Origin: Lentzea cavernae
GTDB lineage: Bacteria > Actinomycetota > Actinomycetes > Mycobacteriales > Pseudonocardiaceae
DNA length: 64,000 nucleotides
Reading direction: 5' to 3'
Assembly: GCF_014653695.1 (NCBI RefSeq)
Contig: NZ_BNAR01000011.1
Coordinates: 230,912-294,911, forward strand
Shown: piece after piece, positions 24,608-33,249 of the stretch
Numbering within the stretch: position 1 is the stretch's first letter
Layout: each line of letters opens with the position of its first letter
Position numbers and translations under genes: made by a program
The notes under the pieces: model-generated
What the model saw: the letters and a program-made list of their open reading frames with translations, nothing else
Database searches by the model: none
Told to the model about the DNA's origin: nothing

Positions 24608-24982
24608 TCAGGCTCCCCGCAGGTGTTGCAGGCGCGCCTCGCCGGACGGGGGCCAGGTGACCGAGATCAGGTCCACGCGGACGTTGCACCAGCCGACGCC
24701 GTGCGACGCGAGCCAGCGCAGCGCCGTCCGGCGCAGGCGGGAGAGCTTGCGCTGGTCGACCGCCTCGTCCGGGCGGCCCCAGACCGGGCCGGACCTGGTC
24801 TTGACCTCGACGACGACCAGGCGATCGCCCTCCACCGCCACGACGTCCAGTTCACCGTCGCGGCACGTCCAGTTCCGCGACAGGACGACCAGGCCCTGCC
24901 CCTCCAGGTACCTGCACGCCAGGTCCTCGCCCTGACGGCCCTTCTCCTGCTGCCTGGTCTCGACCAGTGCCTGTGCCACCAC
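24608..24982 (-). CDS. yraN: UPF0102/YraN family endonuclease-like protein
   Basis: 124 residues with the Holliday-junction-resolvase-like fold. Family motifs: GEDLACRYLEGQGLVVLSRN, CRDGELDVVAVEGDRLVVVE and VKTRSGPVWG, which contain the acidic residues and VEVKTR expected of a PD-(D/E)xK nuclease. The GTG at 24982 follows GGAGG by eight bases; the next GTG (24979) is also possible. The function is unproven in any actinobacterium. It is tightly followed by comM and dprA, suggesting a DNA-processing unit. Confidence 0.93.
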   Translation of the reverse strand: MVAQALVETRQQEKGRQGEDLACRYLEGQGLVVLSRNWTCRDGELDVVAVEGDRLVVVEVKTRSGPVWGRPDEAVDQRKLSRLRRTALRWLASHGVGWCNVRVDLISVTWPPSGEARLQHLRGA

Positions 24983-25206
24983 TGCCCTCGCCTCCCTGCG
25001 GGTCGTTGGGTACGACCTTGCAGGGCGGGGCGGGGTGGGTGGCCGGGGTGAGGGGGATCTGTGGACAACTCGGCGGCTGTGGACAGGTCGGCCGTTGTGG
25101 ATCTTGGAACGCCGGAGTTGTCGGTGGGGTGTGCTAGGCGCGGGTGAACGGCAGCCGCCCCCCGCCTCCCGGTGCGGCCAGGAGACGGGGGCGGTGCGGT
25201 GAAACC

Positions 25207-25530
25207 TCAGGTGGGGAACGGACCGCTTTCCGGCAAGCGCAGGTCGGGCTTGTCCAGCTCCTCCACGTTCACGTCCTTGAACGTGATGACACGAACGTTC
25301 TTGACGAACCTCGCGGGGCGGTACATGTCCCAGACCCACGAGTCCGACATGCGCACCTCGAAGTACACCTCGCCGTCGGCGTTGCGCACCTGCACGTCCA
25401 CCGAGTTGGCCAGGTAGAACCGCCGTTCGGTCTCCACGACGAACGAGAACTGGCTGACTATGTCGCGGTACTCCTTGTACAGCGACAATTCCATCTCGGT
25501 CTCGTACTTCTCGAGATCCTCTGCACTCAT
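25207..25530 (-). CDS. DUF2469 family protein
   Basis: 107 residues, highly typical of the actinobacterial DUF2469 family found next to rnhB. Motifs: SAEDLEKYETEMELSLYKEY and VWDMYRPARFVKNVRVITFK, then DVNVEELDKPDLRLPE. Acidic, soluble, no known function. Its ATG overlaps the TAA stop of rnhB by one base (TAATG), indicating translational coupling. Confidence 0.95.
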   Translation of the reverse strand: MSAEDLEKYETEMELSLYKEYRDIVSQFSFVVETERRFYLANSVDVQVRNADGEVYFEVRMSDSWVWDMYRPARFVKNVRVITFKDVNVEELDKPDLRLPESGPFPT

Positions 25531-26321
25531 TACGCCTCCGCGCGGGTCATCTGCTCCGCGCCCTCCCTCGTCGCGAGCTCCCCGGCATCAGCCGGGGCTG
25601 CATCATTCTGGACCACGGCCGCCGCGGTCGTGGCGCGCGCCACCCTGTGCGGCGCGGCGAGACCGTGCTTGGCAGCCGCTGCTGCCACATTTACATACGA
25701 CCAGCGATGCTCGGCACACGGGCCGTGCTCCATCAACGCCGCCGTGTGGTCGGGCGTGCAGTACCCCTTGTGCACGTTGAACCCGTACTCCGGATGACGA
25801 TCATGCAGATCCGCCATGATCCGGTCACGCGTGACCTTGGCCAGCACCGATGCCGCCGCCACGCACGCCGCGGCCTGGTCCCCCTTGAGCACCGCCACGT
25901 TCGGCGCGGGCATCCCCGGCACCTTGAAGCCGTCCGTCAGCACGTATCCAGGGTGCGTCGCCATCTGCGCCACCGCACGTCGCATGCCCTCGATGTTCAT
26001 GACGTGGATGCCCAGCCAGTCGATGTCGGCGGGCGAAACGACCACCACCGAGTGATCCAGCGCACGCTTGAGCACCAGGTCGTACATCCGATCGCGGGCC
26101 GCCGCCGTCATCAGCTTCGAGTCGTTCAGCCCTTCGAACCGCGAAGCATCACCCGGTCGGAGGACGCACGCCGCGATCACCAACGGGCCGGCGCACGGTC
26201 CGCGCCCGGCTTCGTCCACGCCGGCGACGGGCCCCAGCCCACGACGCTCCAGCGTGCTCTGCAGCGCCCAGTTCCCCGAAGAGCCCCGCACGACCGCGCG
26301 AGGCGGCATCAGCATGGTCAT
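25530..26321 (-). CDS. rnhB: Ribonuclease HII
   Basis: 263 residues; removes RNA from RNA/DNA hybrids and misincorporated ribonucleotides. The catalytic core has VAGVDEAGRGPCAGPLV (Asp36, Glu37), LNDSKLMTAAARDRM, and the later acidic residue in DGFKVPG. The KVTRDRIM and HKGYCTPDHTAAL blocks are typical. A C-terminal extension of about 45 Ala/Thr-rich residues goes beyond the usual end. The ATG at 26321 overlaps the upstream lepB stop as ATGA. Confidence 0.95.
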   Translation of the reverse strand: MTMLMPPRAVVRGSSGNWALQSTLERRGLGPVAGVDEAGRGPCAGPLVIAACVLRPGDASRFEGLNDSKLMTAAARDRMYDLVLKRALDHSVVVVSPADIDWLGIHVMNIEGMRRAVAQMATHPGYVLTDGFKVPGMPAPNVAVLKGDQAAACVAAASVLAKVTRDRIMADLHDRHPEYGFNVHKGYCTPDHTAALMEHGPCAEHRWSYVNVAAAAAKHGLAAPHRVARATTAAAVVQNDAAPADAGELATREGAEQMTRAEA

Positions 26322-27181
26322 CGGCGGAATCGGTCTCGCACTCGACGTCCGAGCAGCAGAAGCGGCCACGCGCCGACGATACCCAGGCCCAGTGGCACGT
26401 TCTCCTGCCAGCCCGGCGCTCCCATCGACACGGTCTGCGGGTCGTGGTCGGACACCCCGCCCCACCTCGACGGGGGCAGCACGATCACGCGCGCCTTGCC
26501 GATCACGTCGGACACCGGCACGAGGCCGTTGAGCCCGCCCTGGCCCTGGCAGCGCGAGTCGCACGAGTGGTTGCGGTTGTCGCCGAGCACGAACAGCATC
26601 CCGTCCGGGATCTTGAGCTCCTCGAACGACTCCTGCTCGGCCGGCGTGCCCTCGTCGAAGTGCTTGTACGGCTCGTCGAGCGGTTTGCCGTCCACCGTCA
26701 CGCGGTTCTGCTCGTCGCAGCACTTCACGGTCTGCCCGCCGACGGCGATCACGCGCTTGACGAAGTCCTCCTCGTTCGCCGACGGCAGGCCGACGAGCGA
26801 TCCGAGCCACGACAACCCCTGCGAGACCGGGTTGTCCGGCTCCGCGGAGATGAAGTCGTTCTGCCACGACGGCGGCCCGCGGAACACGATCACGTCGCCC
26901 GGCGCCGGGTCGGTGAAGCGGAAGGTGACCTTGTCGACGAGCACCCGGTCGCCGTAGCAGTCGGTGCACCCGTGCAGCGTCGTCTCCATCGACTCGGACG
27001 GGATCATGTAGACCCGGCCGAGGAAGATCTGGATGCCGATCGCGAGGCCGAACGCGACCAGGATGAGGACAGGCAGTTCCTTCCAGAAGTTGCCCTTTTT
27101 CTTCTGCTTCGCGGGCTTGTCCGAAGCGTCCGAACTGGGCTCGTCACCGGGCGGGTTCTGCTCTGGAGCGTCGTCGACCAC
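26318..27181 (-). CDS. lepB: Signal peptidase I, second copy of a tandem pair
   Basis: 287 residues. Cleaves signal peptides at the outer face of the membrane. After an acidic/lysine-rich cytoplasmic N-terminus there is one membrane helix (LPVLILVAFGLAIGIQIFL), the catalytic Ser64 in PSESMETTL and Lys142 in DFVKRVIAVGG; box E is GDNRNHSCDSR. A second hydrophobic stretch near the C-terminus (PLGLGIVGAWPLLLL) suggests a second membrane anchor absent in its neighbour. GTG start; four bases after the first lepB copy. Confidence 0.95.
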   Translation of the reverse strand: MVDDAPEQNPPGDEPSSDASDKPAKQKKKGNFWKELPVLILVAFGLAIGIQIFLGRVYMIPSESMETTLHGCTDCYGDRVLVDKVTFRFTDPAPGDVIVFRGPPSWQNDFISAEPDNPVSQGLSWLGSLVGLPSANEEDFVKRVIAVGGQTVKCCDEQNRVTVDGKPLDEPYKHFDEGTPAEQESFEELKIPDGMLFVLGDNRNHSCDSRCQGQGGLNGLVPVSDVIGKARVIVLPPSRWGGVSDHDPQTVSMGAPGWQENVPLGLGIVGAWPLLLLGRRVRDRFRR

Positions 27182-27185
27182 GAGA

Positions 27186-27926
27186 TCAGCCTAGGGGCTG
27201 GGGGTTGTGATCCGACACAACACTCCACCGATCTTTCGGGAAAACGACGTACCGGGCCTTGCCGATGACGTTCTCGAGCGGCACGGTGCCCGCTACGCCC
27301 CCGCCGCCCTGTTTGCGCGAGTCGGTGGAGTTCATCCGGTTGTCCCCCATGACGAACAACCGGCCGTCCGGCACGCGCACGGGGGCGAACGGTTCGTGGT
27401 CGGCCGGTGAAGTGCCGGTCTGCCAATGCACATAGGGCTCGTCGAGCGGTTTGCCGTCCACGACGACACGGTGCTGCTCGTCGCAGCACATCACCGTCTG
27501 GCCGGGCAACGCGATCACGCGCTTGACGAAGTCGCGCTCGTTCGCGGGCGCGATGCCCAGCAGCGAACCGATGTTCTGCACGAAGCCCGCGACGGGATTC
27601 GTCGACTTGGTGCCGCGGAACTCGTTCGAGGTCCACGCCTCGGGGCCGCGGAACACGACCACCTCACCCGGCTCGACGTCGCCGAAGCGGTAGGTGACCT
27701 TGTCGACCAGCACCCGGTCGTTCTCGCAGCCCGTGCAGCCGTGCAGCGTGTTCTCCATCGACGCCGAGGGGATCACGTAGACCCGCGCCACGAACGCCTG
27801 GATCAGGACCGTCAGCACGACGGCCGTCAGTGCGACGTAGAGAACTTCACGCCAAACAGGAGTACGCCCCCGCTCCGGTTCATCCGGTGCGGAGGCGTCC
27901 TCTGCGTCTTCTTGGCTCGAAGCCAC
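27186..27926 (-). CDS. lepB: Signal peptidase I, first copy of a tandem pair
   Basis: 246 residues, GTG start. One N-terminal membrane helix (YVALTAVVLTVLIQAFVA), catalytic Ser56 in PSASMENTL and Lys135 in DFVKRVIALPG, and GDNRMNSTDSR as box E. A paired-cysteine insert (CTGCEND, CCDEQHR) is shared with the downstream paralogue, so the two arose by tandem duplication. It has no C-terminal membrane segment. It begins three bases after rplS and should be co-transcribed with it. Confidence 0.95.
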   Translation of the reverse strand: MASSQEDAEDASAPDEPERGRTPVWREVLYVALTAVVLTVLIQAFVARVYVIPSASMENTLHGCTGCENDRVLVDKVTYRFGDVEPGEVVVFRGPEAWTSNEFRGTKSTNPVAGFVQNIGSLLGIAPANERDFVKRVIALPGQTVMCCDEQHRVVVDGKPLDEPYVHWQTGTSPADHEPFAPVRVPDGRLFVMGDNRMNSTDSRKQGGGGVAGTVPLENVIGKARYVVFPKDRWSVVSDHNPQPLG

Positions 27927-27929
27927 CGA

Positions 27930-28289
27930 TCAGGAGACCGGACGGGCCTCGCGCTTCTCCTTGATCTTGGCGGCCTTGCCGCGCAGGTCGCGCAGGTAGT
28001 ACAGCTTGGCGCGACGCACGTCACCGCGGACGGCGACCTCGATCTCGGCGATGTTCGGGGAGTGCACCGGGAAGGTGCGCTCGACGCCGACGCCGAAGGA
28101 GACCTTGCGGACGGTGAAGGTCTCGCGGATGCCACCGTTCTGGCGACGGATCACAACGCCCTGGAACACCTGGACGCGCTCGCGCGAGCCCTCGATGACG
28201 CGGACGTGGACCTTCAGCGTGTCACCGGCGCGGAACGCCGGGATGTCGGTGCGCAGCGACTGGGCGTCGAGTGCGTCCAGGATGTTCAT
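27930..28289 (-). CDS. rplS: 50S ribosomal protein L19
   Basis: 119 residues from the ATG at 28289. Typical sequence: FRAGDTLKVHVRVIEGSRER, QVFQGVVIRRQNGGIRETFT, RKVSFGVGVERTFPVHSPNI and RRAKLYYLRDLRGKAAKIKE. Sits at the 30S/50S interface. Followed closely by two signal peptidase genes, the usual actinobacterial order. Confidence 0.98.
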   Translation of the reverse strand: MNILDALDAQSLRTDIPAFRAGDTLKVHVRVIEGSRERVQVFQGVVIRRQNGGIRETFTVRKVSFGVGVERTFPVHSPNIAEIEVAVRGDVRRAKLYYLRDLRGKAAKIKEKREARPVS

Positions 28290-28441
28290 CGGTGGTTCCT
28301 CACGTGTCTTGAACTCCCCAGAGCATGCTCCATGGCTGTGCACGACATGATGGGGGCTCGGCTTGGTGCGCACGCCGATGTGACACCGGCTGCGGCAACT
28401 GTTCCAGTGTGCCAGACCAGGCACTCCGGAATGAAATCGGG

Positions 28442-29188
28442 CTACTCCCCGCCCTCGCGCAGACGCGTGAGCAGAGCGCGGTCGTGCTTATCGAACGCGT
28501 CCGCCGGCAGGGATTCCAGCAGGTCGGGACGCCGTTCGAAGGTGCGGGCGAGTGACTGGTCACGCCGCCAGCGGTCGATCATCTTGTGGTTGCCCGACCG
28601 CAGCACGGCCGGCACCTCCAGATCACGCCACACGAGCGGCCGCGTGTAGCTCGGCCCTTCGAGCAGCCCGTCCTGGAACGAGTCCTCGGCGTGCGACTTG
28701 GGGTTCCCGAGCACGCCGGGCAGCAGCCGCGCGACCGCTTCCACGATCGCGAGCACCGCCACCTCACCGCCGACCAGCACGTAGTCCCCGATGGACACCT
28801 CGTCGACGCGCACGCGCCGCCGGGCGTCGTCCACCACACGCTGGTCGATGCCTTCGTAGCGACCGCACGCGAACACGAGGTGCGATTCCTCCGCGTACTC
28901 GTGCGCGACCGCCTGCGTGAACGGGCGTCCGGCCGGCGTCGGCACGATGAGACGCGTCTCGTCCGTGCACACGTCATCCAGGGCAGGACCCCAGATGTCG
29001 GCCTTCATGACCATGCCGGGCCCACCGCCGTACGGGCTGTCGTCGACAGCCTTGTGCACGTCCTGGGTCCAGTCGCGGAGGTCGTGCACGCCGACGCTGA
29101 TCAGGCCCTTGTCGATCGCCTTCCCCAGCAACGCCGCGCGCAGCGGCGCGAGGTACTCGGGGAAGATCGTGACGACGTCAATCTGCAT
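28442..29188 (-). CDS. trmD: tRNA (guanine37-N1)-methyltransferase
   Basis: 248 residues of the SPOUT class; methylates G37 to prevent frameshifting. MQIDVVTIFPEYLAPL is the family N-terminus; the knot region has VFACGRYEGIDQRVVDD and SIGDYVLVGGEVAVLAIVEA; DDSPYGGGPGMVMK is also conserved. Its ATG lies 11 bases inside the end of rimM. Confidence 0.98.
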   Translation of the reverse strand: MQIDVVTIFPEYLAPLRAALLGKAIDKGLISVGVHDLRDWTQDVHKAVDDSPYGGGPGMVMKADIWGPALDDVCTDETRLIVPTPAGRPFTQAVAHEYAEESHLVFACGRYEGIDQRVVDDARRRVRVDEVSIGDYVLVGGEVAVLAIVEAVARLLPGVLGNPKSHAEDSFQDGLLEGPSYTRPLVWRDLEVPAVLRSGNHKMIDRWRRDQSLARTFERRPDLLESLPADAFDKHDRALLTRLREGGE

Positions 29189-29693
29189 CGAGCAGGCCCT
29201 CGGGCGGGTCGATCACGACACGGCCGCCGCGCACGTCCACGGTCGGCACGATCTCGCGCACGAACGGGATCAGCGCCTCGCCGCTGTCGCGGAGGACCAC
29301 GAGCAGCTCGCCACCCGGACCGTGCAGGATCTCCTTGACCGTGCCGATCTTCGTGCCGTCGACGAGTTCGGCCGCGAGCCCTTCGAGCTCGTGGTCGTAG
29401 AACTCGTCGGGGTCGTCCGTCGGCGGGAGGTCGTCGGTGCTGCCCAGCAACAACGTGCCGCGCAACGACTCCGCCACGTCACGCGTGAGAACTTCCTCGA
29501 AACGCACGAGCAGCCGCCCGGCATGAGGCCGGGCGGCTGACACGGTGAGGCTTCGGGACGTGCCGTCACGCAGTTTGGCTTGCATCGTCTTCCCGACCAC
29601 GAAACGCAGCTCGGGAGAGTCTGTGCGCACGTCAACGGCTAGTTCGCCGGTGATCCCGTGCGCCTTGGCCACACGGCCGACAACGACGTCCAT
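29178..29693 (-). CDS. rimM: Ribosome maturation factor RimM
   Basis: 171 residues. Helps assemble the head of the 30S subunit and binds S19. N-terminal part VVGRVAKAHGITGELAVDVR and a C-terminal PRC-barrel (DEFYDHELEGLAAELVDG, IGTVKEILHGPGGELLVV). The ATG at 29693 follows AAGGG; longer frames upstream are not supported. It overlaps trmD by 11 bases. Confidence 0.96.
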   Translation of the reverse strand: MDVVVGRVAKAHGITGELAVDVRTDSPELRFVVGKTMQAKLRDGTSRSLTVSAARPHAGRLLVRFEEVLTRDVAESLRGTLLLGSTDDLPPTDDPDEFYDHELEGLAAELVDGTKIGTVKEILHGPGGELLVVLRDSGEALIPFVREIVPTVDVRGGRVVIDPPEGLLDAD

Positions 29694-29712
29694 TTGCCCT
29701 TGAAGTTCGTTC

Positions 29713-29952
29713 TCAGCGGTCGGTGTCGACGACGTCGACCCGCACACCACGACCGCCGATACCGGCCATCACGGTGCGCAGAGCCGTCGCGGTGCGACCG
29801 CCACGACCGATCACCTTGCCGAGGTCGTCCGGGTGGACGTGGACCTCGAGGGTGCGGCCGCGGCGGGTCGTGACGAGGTTCACCCGGACGTCGTCCGGGT
29901 GGTCGACGATGCCGCGAACGAGGTGTTCGAGGGCGTCAGCCAACAAACTCAC
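29713..29952 (-). CDS. khpA: KH-domain RNA-binding protein (KhpA/YlqC family)
   Basis: 79 residues, a single KH domain with the GxxG loop in VIGRGGRTATALRTVM. KhpA proteins bind RNA, usually with KhpB, and influence cell division and sRNA/mRNA control in Gram-positives. It starts with GTG overlapping the rpsP stop (GTGA) and precedes rimM, the standard place. Confidence 0.93.
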   Translation of the reverse strand: MSLLADALEHLVRGIVDHPDDVRVNLVTTRRGRTLEVHVHPDDLGKVIGRGGRTATALRTVMAGIGGRGVRVDVVDTDR

Positions 29953-30392
29953 GCCTCGTCCTTGGGCGCCTCGGCGTCGGCCTTGGGCGCGTCGTCGGCC
30001 TTCTTGGCCTTCTTCGCCTTCGGCGTCGTGGCCTCGGTCATCGGCTCCTCGTTCGCGGCGGCGAGCGCGGCGGCGAACAGGTCGGCCTTGGAGGTCTTCG
30101 GCTCCTTGACCCGCAGCGTGCCCTCGGTGCCCGGCAGGCCCTTGAACTTCTGCCAGTCACCGGTGATCTCCAGCAGGCGCTGGACCGACTCGGTCGGCTG
30201 CGCGCCGACACCCAGCCAGTACTGCGCGCGCTCGGAGTCGACCGCGATGAACGACGGCTCTTCCTTGGGGTGGTACTTGCCGATCGTCTCGATGGCCTTG
30301 CCGTCGCGACGGGTGCGCGCGTCGGCGACCACGATGCGGTAGTACGGCTGGCGGATCTTGCCGAGACGCTGAAGCTTGATCTTGACGGCCAT
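29949..30392 (-). CDS. rpsP: 30S ribosomal protein S16
   Basis: 147 residues from ATG 30392: MAVKIKLQRLGKIRQPYYRI, then ADARTRRDGKAIETIGKYHP and AQYWLGVGAQPTESVQRLLE. The conserved S16 ends near residue 85; a Lys/Ala/Asp-rich tail of about 55 residues (KAKKAKKADDAPKADAEAPK) extends it, a common actinobacterial feature. First gene of the rpsP-khpA-rimM-trmD unit. Confidence 0.98.
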   Translation of the reverse strand: MAVKIKLQRLGKIRQPYYRIVVADARTRRDGKAIETIGKYHPKEEPSFIAVDSERAQYWLGVGAQPTESVQRLLEITGDWQKFKGLPGTEGTLRVKEPKTSKADLFAAALAAANEEPMTEATTPKAKKAKKADDAPKADAEAPKDEA

Positions 30393-30517
30393 TGGCCTGG
30401 TACTCCTCGAGAGCTCTGTGTTGATGGTTCGCACAGCCGTGGCCCGGGCAGAGGGGCCGACCACGACGGACAGCGGGCAATTGTGCCAGATGGGGGCCGG
30501 CGGATCCGAATCGGGTC

Positions 30518-31249
30518 CTACGCGAACGCTGTCACGGTGCCGAGCGCTTCCCGTACCGCACGTGCGTGCGCCACGGCTCCAGGCGTGTCGCCGTGCACGC
30601 ACAACGACTCCGCCCGCGTCTTGATCACCGTGCCGTCGACGGCGACGAGCTCGCCCTCGAGCAGCCTGGTGGCGCGTTCGATGATCTGCGCGGTGTCGGT
30701 GAGCAGGGCGTTCGGCTGACTGCGCGGGACCAGCGTGCCCTCCGGGGTGTAGCCGCGGTCGGCGAACGCCTCCTGGACGCCCCGCAGACCTGCCCGCGAG
30801 GCCTTCTCCAGCAACTGGGAGCCGGGCAGGCCGAGGACCGGCAGGTCCTTGAACGCCTTCACGCCGTTCACGACCGCCTCGGCCTGCTTCTCGTGGTGGA
30901 CGGTCGCGTTGTAGAGGGCGCCGTGCGGCTTCACGTACACGACCTCGGTGCCTGCTGCTCGCGCACACGCGTCGAGCGCACCGATCTGGTAGAGCACCTC
31001 GTCGGCGAGTTCGACCGGGTCGGCGTCGATGAACCGGCGGCCGAACCCGGCGAGGTCGCGGTAGGACACCTGGGCGCCGATCTTCACGCCGTTCTTCGCC
31101 GCCTCCTCGCACACCTTGCGCATCGTGGACGGATCGCCGGCGTGGAAGCCGCACGCGACGTTCGCACTGCTGATGACGCCCAGCAACGCGGTGTCGTCGC
31201 CGAGCTTCCAGATGCCGAAGCCCTCGCCGAGGTCGCTGTTCAGGTCCAT
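30518..31249 (-). CDS. pxpA: 5-oxoprolinase subunit PxpA (LamB/YcsF family)
   Basis: 243 residues. PxpA with PxpB and PxpC cleaves 5-oxoproline (pyroglutamate) using ATP. N-terminal MDLNSDLGEGFG, then VACGFHAGDPSTM and VYVKPHGALYN, plus the C-terminal ESLCVHGDTPGAV are family hallmarks. PxpB and PxpC are not adjacent here, so they should be elsewhere in the genome. Its ATG overlaps the stop of the CPBP protease gene by one base (TGATG), so the two are coupled, an association with no obvious metabolic reason. Confidence 0.94.
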   Translation of the reverse strand: MDLNSDLGEGFGIWKLGDDTALLGVISSANVACGFHAGDPSTMRKVCEEAAKNGVKIGAQVSYRDLAGFGRRFIDADPVELADEVLYQIGALDACARAAGTEVVYVKPHGALYNATVHHEKQAEAVVNGVKAFKDLPVLGLPGSQLLEKASRAGLRGVQEAFADRGYTPEGTLVPRSQPNALLTDTAQIIERATRLLEGELVAVDGTVIKTRAESLCVHGDTPGAVAHARAVREALGTVTAFA

Positions 31250-32025
31250 CACATGACCCCGACGGAGACGAGCAGGAGCGTGAGACCGGGCAGGAAGTTG
31301 TTCATCACGTGCGCCACGATGCTCGCCCCGAGCCGGCGGGTCAGCAGCCGGGCGATGCCGATCGGGATGGCGATCACGAGCAGCAACGACGTGCGCAGCG
31401 GTTCGAAGTGGCCGATCGCGAAGATCACGGTGGTGAGCCCGAACGCGGCCCAGCGGCTCCAGCCCTGGCGTTCGACGGCGCCCCACAGCAGGCCGCGGTA
31501 GATGATCTCCTCGCAGATCGGCCCGATGAGGCTGACGTAGAGGAACATCGTGATCGCGGCGGAGAGCGGCAGGTTCGAGCCGGACAGCAGGTCGCCGACC
31601 GCGCTCGTGGCGTTCTCCTCGCCGACGACCTTCGCCCAGATCGTGGCCGCGGAGTAGGTGAGGACGAGGCCGAGGATGCCGAGCTTCAGCCCGGTGGCGA
31701 CGTCCTCCTTGGTCATGCTCAGGCGCAGGTCGATCTTCGGCCCGTTGCCGCGCACGTACGTGATCACGACGGCGGTGCCGGCCGCGAGGACCGTCGGCAC
31801 GATCGAGCCGACCAGCACCAGCGGCACCGAGTCGAGCAGGCTCACGCCGAACTGCTTCGCGATCGCCGTGATGAACACGGCGCTCAGGATGAACACGGCC
31901 TCCACCAGCAGGAAGGCACCGAAGCCCCACCGCTGGCCGACCCGCTCGGGCTCCGGGTTGCGGCTGATGTCCCGCACAGCCTCGATGAAGCCGCGCTTGG
32001 GCTTCAGGGATTCCGGCTCGCTCAC
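31249..32025 (-). CDS. CPBP family intramembrane glutamic metalloprotease
   Basis: 258 residues, about eight hydrophobic segments. The Abi/CPBP catalytic motifs are EEIIYRG (Glu172, Glu173, Arg177), FAIGHF (His206) and HVMNN near residue 241. In eukaryotes these are Rce1-type CAAX proteases; in bacteria roles include bacteriocin self-immunity and sigma-factor signalling. GTG start at 32025. The partner or substrate here is unknown. Confidence 0.92.
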   Translation of the reverse strand: MSEPESLKPKRGFIEAVRDISRNPEPERVGQRWGFGAFLLVEAVFILSAVFITAIAKQFGVSLLDSVPLVLVGSIVPTVLAAGTAVVITYVRGNGPKIDLRLSMTKEDVATGLKLGILGLVLTYSAATIWAKVVGEENATSAVGDLLSGSNLPLSAAITMFLYVSLIGPICEEIIYRGLLWGAVERQGWSRWAAFGLTTVIFAIGHFEPLRTSLLLVIAIPIGIARLLTRRLGASIVAHVMNNFLPGLTLLLVSVGVM

Positions 32026-32259
32026 GCCCTGCAATCTAGTCACGCGGCGGCTGCCGGCGGCGGAACAGCAGGCACTGGCACACTCATGATCAGCCCACCT
32101 CGCGATCGACCCGGCCGCCTCAGGATTCGAGATTACTGTGCGGCATCGGCGCAAAACGGACCAAGCACCTGGCCAAAAGATGGTCAGATCGGGTTCCCGC
32201 CGAACGTCCTAATGGATCGGCGCGCGAACGCGGGCACTAAACCCCCGCACCGCTGATCA

Positions 32260-33141
32260 TCAGCGGCGCAGGGTCGTCTCCTCGGTCATGTGCGAAAGCT
32301 TGGCCGGGTTGCGCACCGCGTACAGACCGCTGATCCGGCCGTTCTCGACGCGCACCGCGATCACGGTGTCGAGCTCGCCGCCGAACCGCACGACCAGCGC
32401 CGGACATCCGTTGACCTGAGCGGGTTCCATCTCCCAGCCGCTCACCTTCAGCAGGCCGCCGAGCAGCATGCGCGCCACCTTCGAGGCACCGACCACCGGG
32501 CGCGGGACGGCCTGCTTCACGCCGCCGCCGTCGCCGAGGAACACGACGTCCGGGGCCAGCAGGTCGAGCAGGGCCTGGAGATCACCCGTTTCGGTGGCGC
32601 GGCGGAAGGCGGCGAGGGCCTCGCGGGAGGCGGCCTGGGTGACGACCTCGCGCGGGCGGCGGGCGGCGACGTGGGAGCGGGCCCGGTGGGCGATCTGGCG
32701 GACCGCGGCCGGGTTCTTGCCGACGGCCGTCGCGATCTCGTCGTAGTCGACGTCGAAGACCTCGCGCAGCACGAAGACCGCTCGCTCGGTCGGGGTGAGG
32801 GTCTCGAGGACCAGCATCACCGCCATCGAGACGCTGTCGGCGAGTTCGACGTCCTCGGCGACGTCCGGTGTGGTCAGCAACGGCTCCGGGAGCCACGAGC
32901 CGACGTAGGACTCCTTGCGGCGGCCCAGCGTGCGCAGCCGGCCGAGGGCCTGGCGGGTGACGATCCTGACCAGGTAGGCGCGGTGGTTGTCGACGGTGCC
33001 GTGGTCCACTCCGGCCCAGCGCAGCCACGTCTCCTGCAGCACGTCCTCGGCGTCGGCGGCGGAGCCGAGCATCTCGTAGGCGATCGTGAAGAGCAGGTTG
33101 CGGTGGCTGACGAACGACTCGGTAGCGGCCTCCATGGCCAT
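32260..33141 (-). CDS. sigJ: ECF41-type RNA polymerase sigma factor with SnoaL-like C-terminus (SigJ-like)
   Basis: 293 residues. Sigma regions 2 and 4 occupy about 1-165 (DAEDVLQETWLRWAG; LTPTERAVFVLREVFDVDYD, AAVRQIAHRARSHV). The rest is a SnoaL-like domain that regulates sigma activity in this group, so no anti-sigma gene is needed. The group motifs are visible as WLPEP, DGGGV and NPAKL (consensus NPDKL). It is divergent from a carboxymuconolactone decarboxylase gene, the classical ECF41 target. The start ATG lies close to the promoter-like TGTCACA, so the mRNA may have little or no leader. Confidence 0.93.
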   Translation of the reverse strand: MAMEAATESFVSHRNLLFTIAYEMLGSAADAEDVLQETWLRWAGVDHGTVDNHRAYLVRIVTRQALGRLRTLGRRKESYVGSWLPEPLLTTPDVAEDVELADSVSMAVMLVLETLTPTERAVFVLREVFDVDYDEIATAVGKNPAAVRQIAHRARSHVAARRPREVVTQAASREALAAFRRATETGDLQALLDLLAPDVVFLGDGGGVKQAVPRPVVGASKVARMLLGGLLKVSGWEMEPAQVNGCPALVVRFGGELDTVIAVRVENGRISGLYAVRNPAKLSHMTEETTLRR

Positions 33142-33162
33142 AAGAGACCAGCAGGGCGGGAT

Positions 33163-33192
33163 TTGTGACAGTGGGCTGGATCACAGTCACAA
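33163..33192. promoter_or_regulatory. Divergent ECF41-type promoter elements
   Basis: TTGTGAC (33163-33169) and GTCACAA (33186-33192) form an inverted repeat in the gap between the sigma gene and its neighbour. Read outward, each gives a -35 element: TGTCACA toward the sigma gene and AGTCACA toward the decarboxylase gene. ECF41 promoters are known to use TGTCACA at -35. The -10 CGTC is degenerate here. Confidence 0.6.
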
Positions 33193-33249
33193 GGAGCGCG
33201 GCACCGGCATCTCGTGGTCGTCCAGCAAGTCCACGAGGGAGGAACAGTC

